From: JBKHXF01 sp046566145
GTDB lineage: Bacteria; Actinomycetota; Nitriliruptoria; Nitriliruptorales; Nitriliruptoraceae
DNA length: 57,021 bases
Assembly: GCA_046566145.1 (NCBI GenBank)
Contig: JBKHXF010000016.1
Coordinates: forward strand, 1-57,021
Direction: 5' to 3'
Made by a program: the position numbers and the translations under genes. This document shows, piece after piece, positions 41,485 through 48,814 of this stretch. Position 1 is the stretch's first letter, and each line of letters starts with the position of its first letter. The notes under the pieces were generated by a model. It was not told where the DNA came from. It searched no databases and worked only from the letters and a program-made list of their open reading frames with translations.

Positions 41485-41583
41485 TGCGTCCGGGCCCACG
41501 GGATGGCCCGGTGTGGGGATGTCCGGCGCCGACCGGCCCTGCCAAGGTTGGCGGACCACCGACCTCGGGAGGGGGAGGACCTG

Positions 41584-43605
41584 ATGTCCTCGAACCACGC
41601 GCTCCGCCGCGTCGCCGCGCTCGCCGCCGCCACGCTCCTCGGCTCCACGCTCGCCGGACCCGCCCTCGCGGCCGACGAGCCACCCACCGGCACGGCCGAG
41701 ACCTCGTTCACCGCCCTCGACGTCCGCGTGGACGGCGCCTCGCTGCTGACCGTCCTGCAGGGCGGGACGAGCGCGACCACCGTGGGCGCCCCGGCGGCGC
41801 TGTCGAGCCTGACCGGACTGGTCACGCCGGTCGGGTCGTTCGGCGGCGTCCGCGCCGAGCACGACGGTGAGACCAGCGCGAGCTCGGCGGTCGTCGACGA
41901 GACGGTCGGTGGGGTCGCCGTCAGGGTCGCGCCCCTCTCGGCCGCTGCCGAGGCGACCGCGGCCAGCGCGAGCGCGTCCCTCGTCGGGGCGTCGGCCGAC
42001 GTGGTCGCCGAGGTGGAGGGACTCCTCGGCCAGCTCGGCCTCTCGGTCGACGCGCTCGGGGCGACCAGCACCGTCGGCAGCGGCGGTGCCGTCGCGATCC
42101 AGACCCTCCGGGTGTCCGGGCTCGACCTGACGCTCGGCGACCTCGTGCCCGCCCTCGCGAACCTGCCCCTCGGCAGCGTCCTCGACCTGCTGGACGCGCT
42201 CGGCACCGGCAACTCGGACGCGCTGGTGCTGGTCCTCGGTGCCCTCCGGGCCGCGGAGGCCGACGTCGAGCAGGACCTCGCCGAGCTGCAGATCGCGGTG
42301 GAGACCCTCGTGACCGCGGCCGGGGACGCGACGGGTCCGCTCGCCGACCTCGCCGCATTCGACGCCACCGTCCAGAGCGTCCTCGGTGCCGTCGTGGTGC
42401 TCCCGGCGGACGCGCAGGCGCTGGTCGACGGCCTCGGTGCCCTCGGGCTGACCGTGCCGGCCGCGTGCGTGCCCGACGCGACGCTCGACGTCATCCTCGA
42501 CCCGTCGGGCTGCGTCGCCGCGATCGCCGACCTCGTCGCGGCACGCGCGGCGGAGCTCGCCCAGCCGGTCGCGTCCGCCCGTGCGGACGTCGAGTCGGCC
42601 CTCCTCGCCCTCACGGGTGAGGGGGGGTCCCTGCCCGCCCTCGGGTCCGTCCTCGCGACGCTGACCGACGTGCTCGACGAGGTCCTCGCGGCGCTGCCCG
42701 ACCTCGCCGGGACCAGCCTGCTCTCCCTCGACCAGGTCTCCGTCGGCCCCGTCGCCGTGGCCGGTCCGGACCTCACCAGCAGCGCGGCGTCGCTCACCTG
42801 CAGCGCCCGGCTCGTCGTCCTCGGCACGCCGGTGCTCGACGGGACGTGCGAGGCCACCGCGGCCGCGGTCGCGGAGGTCCAGGCGACCGCCGACGAGGCG
42901 CTCGGTGCCGTGCGCGGCGTCCTCGAACTCCTCCCGCTCGACGCGGGTGCGGACCTGGCCGGGCTCGACGTCTCGGTCCTGCGGGACGTCACCGACCCGG
43001 CGCGCTGCCCCGGGGGCGCCCCCTACGCGCGCACCTGCACCGTCGACGGCACCCAGCACGCCGTCGCCGGCGTGGAGGTGCTCGCCCTCTCGCTGCCCTC
43101 GGTCACGCTCGACCCGCTGGCCGCCACCGGGTCCATCGCGGACCTCGGTCTCGACCTCGGGATCGTGACCGACCTGCTCGGCGCCGCCGACACGGCGGTG
43201 GCCGACCTGCTGGCCGCAGGGCAGGACGCCGTCACCGTCGCCGGGCAGTTCGGCGGGAACGAGACGTTCCCCCTGACGGGCGACCCGATCGACACGACGG
43301 CCCTGCAGGCGGCGGTCTCGGCCCTCGGCGCCGCCTTCGACGCGCTCGACCTCGGGACGCTCGGCACGCTCGGGAACGAGGGCGTCACGCTCTCGACCCC
43401 GGCGGTCGAGCTCGTCGTCGACCCCACCTCCGCGGCGTCCTTCACCGCGGGCTCGACCAGCGGCGGCCCGGACGGTGGTGGTGGCGACGGTGACGGCGAC
43501 CCGGCGCCCGACCCGACCCTGCCGTCGACCGGCGGCGGGCTGGCCCTGATCGGGCTCTCCGCCATCGGTGCCGCCGGCGTCCTGGCGCGCCGCCGGCGCG
43601 ACTGA
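41584..43605 (+). CDS. LPXTG-like surface protein
   Basis: 673 residues. Signal peptide (to about ALAADE, 32), a long mature part of Leu/Asp/Ala/Val-rich repeat-like segments such as LGDLVPALANLPLGSVLDLLDAL, and few cysteines in pairs. The C-terminal sorting signal is LPSTGGG, a hydrophobic helix and RRRRD. A Gly/Asp-rich linker (GGPDGGGGDGDGDPAPDP) precedes LPSTG. Predicted to be attached to peptidoglycan by a sortase, though none is encoded in the window. Repeats suggest an extended beta-solenoid or adhesin-like rod; function unknown. ATG 41584 follows a GGAGGGGGAGG ribosome site. Confidence 0.8.
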   Translation: MSSNHALRRVAALAAATLLGSTLAGPALAADEPPTGTAETSFTALDVRVDGASLLTVLQGGTSATTVGAPAALSSLTGLVTPVGSFGGVRAEHDGETSASSAVVDETVGGVAVRVAPLSAAAEATAASASASLVGASADVVAEVEGLLGQLGLSVDALGATSTVGSGGAVAIQTLRVSGLDLTLGDLVPALANLPLGSVLDLLDALGTGNSDALVLVLGALRAAEADVEQDLAELQIAVETLVTAAGDATGPLADLAAFDATVQSVLGAVVVLPADAQALVDGLGALGLTVPAACVPDATLDVILDPSGCVAAIADLVAARAAELAQPVASARADVESALLALTGEGGSLPALGSVLATLTDVLDEVLAALPDLAGTSLLSLDQVSVGPVAVAGPDLTSSAASLTCSARLVVLGTPVLDGTCEATAAAVAEVQATADEALGAVRGVLELLPLDAGADLAGLDVSVLRDVTDPARCPGGAPYARTCTVDGTQHAVAGVEVLALSLPSVTLDPLAATGSIADLGLDLGIVTDLLGAADTAVADLLAAGQDAVTVAGQFGGNETFPLTGDPIDTTALQAAVSALGAAFDALDLGTLGTLGNEGVTLSTPAVELVVDPTSAASFTAGSTSGGPDGGGGDGDGDPAPDPTLPSTGGGLALIGLSAIGAAGVLARRRRD

Positions 43606-43623
43606 CCCACGGCCACACCGGCC

Positions 43624-43658
43624 ACGGCCCGTGCAGCGACCTACGCTGCACGGGCCGT
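43624..43658 (+). terminator. Terminator after the LPXTG-like gene
   Basis: Perfect 15-bp stem ACGGCCCGTGCAGCG/CGCTGCACGGGCCGT with a 5-nt loop, 18 nt past the stop. The sequence TACGCT, a possible -10 for the next gene, overlaps its loop (43642-43647), so terminator and promoter may share DNA. Confidence 0.7.
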
Positions 43659-43699
43659 CGCACGTCCGCAGGTCCCGGACCGACCGGAGGGAACCCGAG

Positions 43700-44617
43700 G
43701 TGCTCCGCCGCACGCTCGTCGCCGCATCCCGCAGCCGCGCCCTGCGCCGGTTCGCCGAGGACGCGCCGATCGCCCGGGACGTCGCCGCCCGGTTCGTCGC
43801 CGGCGACACCCTCCAGGACGCGTTCGACGCCATCGCCGTGCACAACGGCGCCGGGCGGTCGGTGACGCTCGACCACCTCGGCGAGGACGTCACCGACGCG
43901 GCCGCCGCGCGGGAGCACGCCGACGTCGTCCTCGCCGCGCTCGACGGCATCGCCGCCCGCGGGCTCGACGCGTCGGTCTCCGTGAAGCCGACCGCGCTCG
44001 GGCTCGACCTCGACCCGGACCTGTGCCGGGAGCTGCTCGACGCGATCTGCACCCGTGCCGCCGCGTGCGGCACCCACGTGACCCTCGACATGGAGGGCTC
44101 GGACCACACCGACCGCACCGTCGGCCTGGTGCTCGACCTCCGGGCCGCCGGCCACGACGACGTCGGCTGCGCCGTCCAGTCGTACCTGCACCGCACGCCG
44201 GCGGACGTCGCCAAGCTCACCGCGGTCGGCGCGTCCCTGCGCCTGTGCAAGGGCGCCTACGCGGAGCCGGAGGAGATCGCGTTCCAGCGCCGCGAGGACG
44301 TGGACCGCGCCTACCTCGAGCTCGCCGAGCAGCTGCTGACCTCGGGCACGTTCGCCCGCTTCGCCACGCACGACCACCGGCTCATCCGGGCCATCCGGGA
44401 CCTCGCCCGACGCCACGAGGTCGGTGACGACGACTACGAGTTCCAGATGCTCCACGGCGTGCGGGAGCCGCTGCAGCGCGAGCTGACCGAGGCCGGCCTC
44501 GGGGTCCGGGTGTACGTGCCGTTCGGCACGGAGTGGTACCCCTACTTCGTGCGTCGCCTCGCGGAGCGTCCGGCCAACCTGCTCTTCTTCCTGCGGGCGC
44601 TCGCCGGCGGCCGCTGA
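43700..44617 (+). CDS. putB: Proline dehydrogenase
   Basis: Monofunctional FAD enzyme of 305 residues oxidising L-proline to pyrroline-5-carboxylate. Beta-barrel motifs are in order: SVKPTALG (about 93), DMEGSDHTD (about 130), QSYLHRT (about 159), RLCKGAY (about 183), ATHDHRL (about 223), FQMLHGV (about 249), and YVPFGTEWYPYFVRRLAERP at the C-terminus, which contributes to substrate binding. Length is normal for the single-domain type. GTG 43700 has GGAGGG 8 nt upstream. proC, the reverse-direction biosynthetic enzyme, follows 64 nt later. Confidence 0.93.
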   Translation: MLRRTLVAASRSRALRRFAEDAPIARDVAARFVAGDTLQDAFDAIAVHNGAGRSVTLDHLGEDVTDAAAAREHADVVLAALDGIAARGLDASVSVKPTALGLDLDPDLCRELLDAICTRAAACGTHVTLDMEGSDHTDRTVGLVLDLRAAGHDDVGCAVQSYLHRTPADVAKLTAVGASLRLCKGAYAEPEEIAFQRREDVDRAYLELAEQLLTSGTFARFATHDHRLIRAIRDLARRHEVGDDDYEFQMLHGVREPLQRELTEAGLGVRVYVPFGTEWYPYFVRRLAERPANLLFFLRALAGGR

Positions 44618-44681
44618 CCGACCGCGACCCGAGGCACCACCCCCGGCCCCACCGCACGACCCGACGCCTGTGAGGACCACC

Positions 44682-45491
44682 GTGGACGGCACGCTCGCCA
44701 TCATCGGCACCGGACGCCTCGGCGAGGCGCTGCTGCGCGGCCTGCTCGCCTCCGCCTGGGTCGAGCCCTCGCAGGTCGTGGTCACCGCGCGGACGCCCGA
44801 GCGCGTCGAGGAGCTGGCGCAGGCCCACGGCGTGAAGGCGACGACCGACAACGCCGAGGCGGTCGGCGCGGCCGACGTCGTGCTGCTGGCCGTGAAGCCG
44901 CAGAAGATGCGCGAGGTGCTGGAGCCGATGCGCGACGCGTTCCACGCGGGCCAGACCGTCATCTCGCTCGCCGCCGGCACGACCACGGCGTTCATCGAGG
45001 GCCACCTGCCCGACGACGTCCCGGTCGTGCGGGTCATGACCAACACCCCGGTGCAGGTCGACGAGGCCATGAGCGTCGTCTGCGCCGGCGCGCACGCGTC
45101 CGACGCGGACCTCGCCGTCGCCGAGGAGATCCTCTCGCACGTCGGCCGGGTCGTGCGCATGGGGGAGGAGCACCTCAACTCGGTCACGGCGCTCTCCGGC
45201 TCCGGGCCGGCCTACTTCTTCCTCCTCGCCGAGGCCATGATCGACGCCGGCATCCTCCTCGGGCTGCCGCGCGACGTCTCCACCGAGCTGATCGTCCAGA
45301 CCATGGTCGGCAGCGCCAAGATGCTCCGCGACGCCGGCAAGCACCCGGTCGAGCTGCGGGAGATGGTCACGTCGCCGGGTGGCACGACAATCGCCGCGAT
45401 CCGGCAGCTCGAGACGTCGCGGGTCCGAGCCGCCTTCCTCGACGCCATCGAGGCGGCGAAGCTGCGGGGCGACGAGCTCAGCGGGGGCTGA
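44682..45491 (+). CDS. proC: Pyrroline-5-carboxylate reductase
   Basis: NAD(P)H-dependent last step of proline synthesis, 269 residues. N-terminal Rossmann motif IIGTGRLGEALLRGL, the conserved VKPQ segment and the dimer/substrate helices ALSGSGPAYFFLLAEAM and TSPGGTTIAAI are all present. GTG 44682 is favoured because GAGGA (44672-44676) lies 5 nt upstream; GTG 44670 is in frame but has no site. It sits directly behind proline dehydrogenase, so proline catabolism and synthesis genes are side by side. Confidence 0.94.
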   Translation: MDGTLAIIGTGRLGEALLRGLLASAWVEPSQVVVTARTPERVEELAQAHGVKATTDNAEAVGAADVVLLAVKPQKMREVLEPMRDAFHAGQTVISLAAGTTTAFIEGHLPDDVPVVRVMTNTPVQVDEAMSVVCAGAHASDADLAVAEEILSHVGRVVRMGEEHLNSVTALSGSGPAYFFLLAEAMIDAGILLGLPRDVSTELIVQTMVGSAKMLRDAGKHPVELREMVTSPGGTTIAAIRQLETSRVRAAFLDAIEAAKLRGDELSGG

Positions 45492-45559
45492 CGGACGGGT
45501 CCGCGGCACGGCCAGACCGCGTCGTCCGCCTCGCGGCGCGCTCGTGCTGGCGGGTTCGT

Positions 45560-45621
45560 GCGTCGGGCGCACGAGATGGTGGGGTCGTGTTCATCCGTGC
45601 GTGGTTGCACGCACTGCGTCG
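45560..45621 (+). repeat. Upstream element, copy 1
   Basis: 62 nt that match copy 2 (48712-48773) at about 44 positions without gaps (counted by eye). Contains GGGCGCACGA and, 16 nt further on, GTGTTCATC. Read from that GTG it encodes VFIRAWLHALRR and continues in frame into the secreted-protein gene at 45665. Synonymous third-base differences (LRR codons) suggest the peptide, not just DNA, may be conserved. Confidence 0.55.
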
Positions 45622-45664
45622 TAGCGCTGCCGTCACGGGACGGCGGGTGACGAAGGAGAACATC

Positions 45665-46429
45665 GTGCGCACGATCCGATCGTGGGCCCTACCCATCGCG
45701 GTGGCAGCAGCAGCCGTGCCCGCGCTCGCGTTGGGGGAGGTGCCGGTGGGGCCGCCCGAGCAGATGGCCGACGTCGCCAGGACCGTTGCGGCCCGCACTG
45801 CGACCAACGACCGGACGGACTTCACCTACGAGTGGCGTGTGGACGAGAACGGCGCGGTGTTGACGAACGCAACGGTGTCGCCGAGGGGACCGGTGCACAT
45901 CACGTCCAGCGAGGTCCCGTCGGTCTCGCCGGTTGCGCTGCTGAACAGGGTCGCGATCACGGTGGAGGAGGACCCGGTCGCGTGTCTCGTCACCGCACGA
46001 GGCCGCTTCGCGTCTTCCCGGTCGGTGAGCTCTACGGTGACCGAACACCTCAACGAGGTGGTGTGGCGGTCGCAGTGCGGAACCGTCGACGAGTCAGGCG
46101 CCATCGAGTTCGATGCATCTGATGGTCCCGGTTGCGTACCGTCGGACATCCGCTGGGGCGGCGTAATCTCCGATGACGGCCTCTGGGCGCTCGGCCGGGG
46201 AAGGTCTCGTGAGGAGGCCACGGCGTTGTCGGGGTGTGCTCCGGAGATCCTCGGGCGAGTCACGCTGCCTGTGAACGTCGTCGAGAATGGCAACGTGCAC
46301 GGCACGGGTTCGCCGTTGTCGTTCACCAGCGTGGCGACGGTCGTGGTCGACGGGGTGGGCGGGTTCGAGCTGTGTGTGGCAGGTGCGGGGCGGCAGGGTG
46401 TCGAACTGGTTGTGGAGCCGGCGTGTTGA
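45665..46429 (+). CDS. Secreted protein of unknown function (accessory block)
   Basis: 254 residues from GTG 45665 with AAGGAG 6 nt upstream; a signal peptide (IRSWALPIAVAAAAVPALALG) confirms this start. An in-frame GTG at 45587 inside the upstream repeat element would give a longer, unusual n-region. The mature protein has a paired-cysteine, beta-rich look (CLVTARGRF, SQCGT, GCVPSD, SGCAPE, LCVAGAG, EPAC: six cysteines) and no family is recognised. Its last codons abut the next secreted gene, and both precede a sigma-like gene and the giant YD-repeat gene. Confidence 0.65.
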   Translation: MRTIRSWALPIAVAAAAVPALALGEVPVGPPEQMADVARTVAARTATNDRTDFTYEWRVDENGAVLTNATVSPRGPVHITSSEVPSVSPVALLNRVAITVEEDPVACLVTARGRFASSRSVSSTVTEHLNEVVWRSQCGTVDESGAIEFDASDGPGCVPSDIRWGGVISDDGLWALGRGRSREEATALSGCAPEILGRVTLPVNVVENGNVHGTGSPLSFTSVATVVVDGVGGFELCVAGAGRQGVELVVEPAC

Positions 46430-46464
46430 GTTGCGCGGTGGGTGCGGTCGGGAAGGGGGCGGGG

Positions 46465-48024
46465 GTGTCGGTGCGTGGTGTGGTGGCGTTGGTGGTGGCG
46501 TGTCTGGGTGCGCTCGGGGCCGCGCCGGGGGTGACGGTGTCTTCGGGGGTGCCGTCGGGGTCGGTGTTGGGGGTGGTGGAGGTGGTCACGCCGCATCGTG
46601 AGGTCCCGGACGGGGTGCTGCCGGGGCGGGTGGAGGTGACGGGGGGGTGCCCGTCGGGTGAGCTGGTGCGGGTGGTGTGCACGCTGGAGGGTGCGTCGGG
46701 CACGGTCACGGCGGCGCGTCTGGGGTTCTCGGTGGTGCATCGGGTCGGGGTGGTGGGGCCGGACGGGTCGGTTCGTGACGTGGTCGAGGTCGAGCCGTCG
46801 GTCGGGGGTGCGTTGCAGGTGGTGCTGGTCGTGCCGGAGGGGTTCGCGTCGTCGGTGGTCAGCGCGCCGGGTGCGGTGGAGGTGTCGCCTCGTCGGGTGG
46901 TGTGGCGGACGGCTGCGGCACCTGGTGCGGTGCAGCGGTTCGAGGTGGTCCGGTCGGGTGCCGCGCAGGGTGTGTCGGAGGCGGGCGAGGTGACGGTGGA
47001 GCTGGTCCGTGATGCGGCGCCGGTGGTGGTGTCGGCGTTCGGGCCGGTGGATGCGCCGTCGGGTGTGGCGACGTCGCGGCTGCGGGTGGTTGCCGACCGG
47101 GACGTGGACGGGGTCGCGCCGAGGTTCACCGATCCGGAGCCGGAGCTGCTGGACGTGGTCCAGGGCCGGTTGGCGGTGTCGCGGTGGGAGGTGCGGGCGG
47201 AGTCCAACGGTGCGTACTCGGGGCCGGTGTCGGGCCACGTGGAGAACGTCTACTCGGATTCGCTGGAGAAGTTGGACCGGCTGGCCGGGTTCGGGGTCAA
47301 CGGCGGGTTGTCGTCGATCGCGTGGACCGACTTCGGACGGGTCGAGTCGCGGTCCGAGCGCTTCCGTCGGCTGTGGGGGACGTCGTCGAACGTGCCGTTC
47401 GCGGCCCACGAGGTGATCAGCCAGGCGTCGATGGAGGTCGGCGTGCAGCGGGGTCCCGACCAGATCTCACCCAGCGGTGGGCCGCAGTCGGTCGATGGTG
47501 GTGGTGGTGTGGTGGCGCTGTCGCGGGCGTCGGTGCCGGCGTGGGCGACCGGGCTGACGTCGCAGTCGCTGGTCGGGCCGGTGCGCGTGCCAGCCGAGGC
47601 GCCGAGCCGTTCGGGTGACGCGGTGGCGCTGCTCGGGCTGGTGCTGGACGTGCAGGCGTCCGGTGGTGACGTCGACAACCGGGACGGGACGGACGGGGCG
47701 CCGGGTGTGCCGTTCGTGGTGGACGCGCCGCCGGGCTGGGGAATCGGGTCGCTGGTCTTCTCGACTACGTCGCGGATCGACATCGACGTCGAGTTCGTGA
47801 CCGATGCGTCCGGCAGCCGGGTGGTCCTCACCCCGGTGCTGGCTGCGGGTGCGGTGTTCCCCACGACGTTCGAGGGTGCCCCGTACCGCAACAGCATCCC
47901 GCTGGTCGTCCTGCTGGAACCGGCTGGCGTCCTGTCAGCCGTGCCGCCGGTCCCGACCCCTGTCCCGGTCGTGGTGTCGTCGGGCCTGGGCGGGGACCCG
48001 GTGGTGACCGTCCACTCCCCGTGA
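46465..48024 (+). CDS. Large secreted protein of unknown function (accessory block)
   Basis: About 519 residues from GTG 46465, which follows a GGAAGGGGG ribosome-like stretch. An earlier start at 46426 (TTG) would overlap the previous stop. A signal-like N-terminus (VRGVVALVVACLGALGAAPG) is followed by a Val-rich beta-sandwich-like protein with Ig-like strand alternation and a polyproline C-terminus (PPVPTPVPVVV). Codon use differs from neighbours: Val is mostly GTG and Gly GGT/GGG, giving a strong G/T bias on the coding strand from about 46.4 to 47.3 kb. No recognised family. Possible horizontal origin. Confidence 0.65.
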   Translation: MSVRGVVALVVACLGALGAAPGVTVSSGVPSGSVLGVVEVVTPHREVPDGVLPGRVEVTGGCPSGELVRVVCTLEGASGTVTAARLGFSVVHRVGVVGPDGSVRDVVEVEPSVGGALQVVLVVPEGFASSVVSAPGAVEVSPRRVVWRTAAAPGAVQRFEVVRSGAAQGVSEAGEVTVELVRDAAPVVVSAFGPVDAPSGVATSRLRVVADRDVDGVAPRFTDPEPELLDVVQGRLAVSRWEVRAESNGAYSGPVSGHVENVYSDSLEKLDRLAGFGVNGGLSSIAWTDFGRVESRSERFRRLWGTSSNVPFAAHEVISQASMEVGVQRGPDQISPSGGPQSVDGGGGVVALSRASVPAWATGLTSQSLVGPVRVPAEAPSRSGDAVALLGLVLDVQASGGDVDNRDGTDGAPGVPFVVDAPPGWGIGSLVFSTTSRIDIDVEFVTDASGSRVVLTPVLAAGAVFPTTFEGAPYRNSIPLVVLLEPAGVLSAVPPVPTPVPVVVSSGLGGDPVVTVHSP

Positions 48025-48121
48025 TGTGCGCTGGCTCGCATCCGACGACCCTGGGTGGGCGCTGAGCGCATGCTCTGGGGTGAGGCTGTCACGATCGCGC
48101 GACTCATCCCCCCTTCATGGT

Positions 48122-48613
48122 GTGAGCACCGATCCCGCTGAGCTGTTGGCGCGCCTGCGAGGCGCGTTGGCCTGCGCGGGCGCGTCGCAGGACGAGATCG
48201 ATGAGTGCTCCCAGGCTGCCGCGGTTGAGTTGCTCGTGCGCCACGCGACGATCCGTGACCACACGCGCGAGGTCTCGTACGCGGTCACGATCGCCCTGCG
48301 ACTGCTGTGGGTCGAGCGGCGGCGTGCTGGACGGCTCGTCGCGCCCGGCGGGAGCATGGGGGGCGTCATCGGTGCCCCGATGGGCGGCGACCCTGCGGAC
48401 GAGGTGGCAGGCGCGAGTGATGCCGCGCTCGTCGCCGAGGCGCTGGCCGCGCTCTCGGCCCGGGATCGGTTCCTCGTCCTCGGCAGCGCAGAAGGGCTGT
48501 CGGTCGAGGCGCTCGCCGCCGGCGCCGGCCTTGCACGTACGAGCGTGGCTCCGTCACTGCAACGTGCGCGGCGGCGGCTCCGGGCTCACATGAGTTCGAT
48601 CGGCGGGGAGTGA
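48122..48613 (+). CDS. Sigma-70-like region 2/4 protein
   Basis: 163 residues from GTG 48122; an in-frame GTG at 48026 adds 32 residues that look noncoding, and no ribosome site supports either. The C-terminal half has a sigma region 4-like HTH (LSARDRFLVLGSAEGLSVEALAAGAGLARTSVAPSLQRARRRLRAH). The N-terminal half (SQDEIDECSQAAAVELLVRHATIRDHTREVSYAVTIALRLLW) is a weak region-2-like helix bundle. It may be an ECF-like sigma factor or a sigma-derived regulator. It lies between two secreted-protein genes and the giant YD-repeat gene, whose expression it might control; this is inference from position only. Confidence 0.6.
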   Translation: MSTDPAELLARLRGALACAGASQDEIDECSQAAAVELLVRHATIRDHTREVSYAVTIALRLLWVERRRAGRLVAPGGSMGGVIGAPMGGDPADEVAGASDAALVAEALAALSARDRFLVLGSAEGLSVEALAAGAGLARTSVAPSLQRARRRLRAHMSSIGGE

Positions 48614-48814
48614 CGCCGTCCGCGCCTCGCGCCGGTGGAGATCTCGCTCCGGTGTGACCGTCTGATACGGCCGACCCGGTGGTCGGGTTGCCGTTGGCTG
48701 GCTCCGCATGGGCGTTGGGCGCACGATCCGGCGGGGCGGTGTTCATCTTCGAGGCCCTGCGAGCACTGCGACGGTGACCGGCGGCTGGTCCCGGTCGTGC
48801 ACCGGAGTCTCGTC
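48614..48814 (+). promoter_or_regulatory. Control region of the giant YD-repeat gene, with element copy 2
   Basis: 201 nt. It contains the second copy of the 62-nt element (48712-48773). Here the in-frame peptide is VFIFEALRALRR followed at once by TGA. The ribosome site CGGAGT (48803-48808) precedes ATG 48815 by 6 nt. No confident -35/-10 pair was found. Confidence 0.5.

Noticed and set aside
45826..47409. 527-codon minus-strand open frame rich in His, Arg and Pro
   Set aside because: Antisense to two genes with signal peptides and a plausible ribosome site; the composition is an effect of the strand bias.
48026..48121. Longer N-terminus for the sigma-like protein
   Set aside because: The extra 32 residues have no sigma-like character and no ribosome site precedes the earlier GTG; the exact start stays uncertain.
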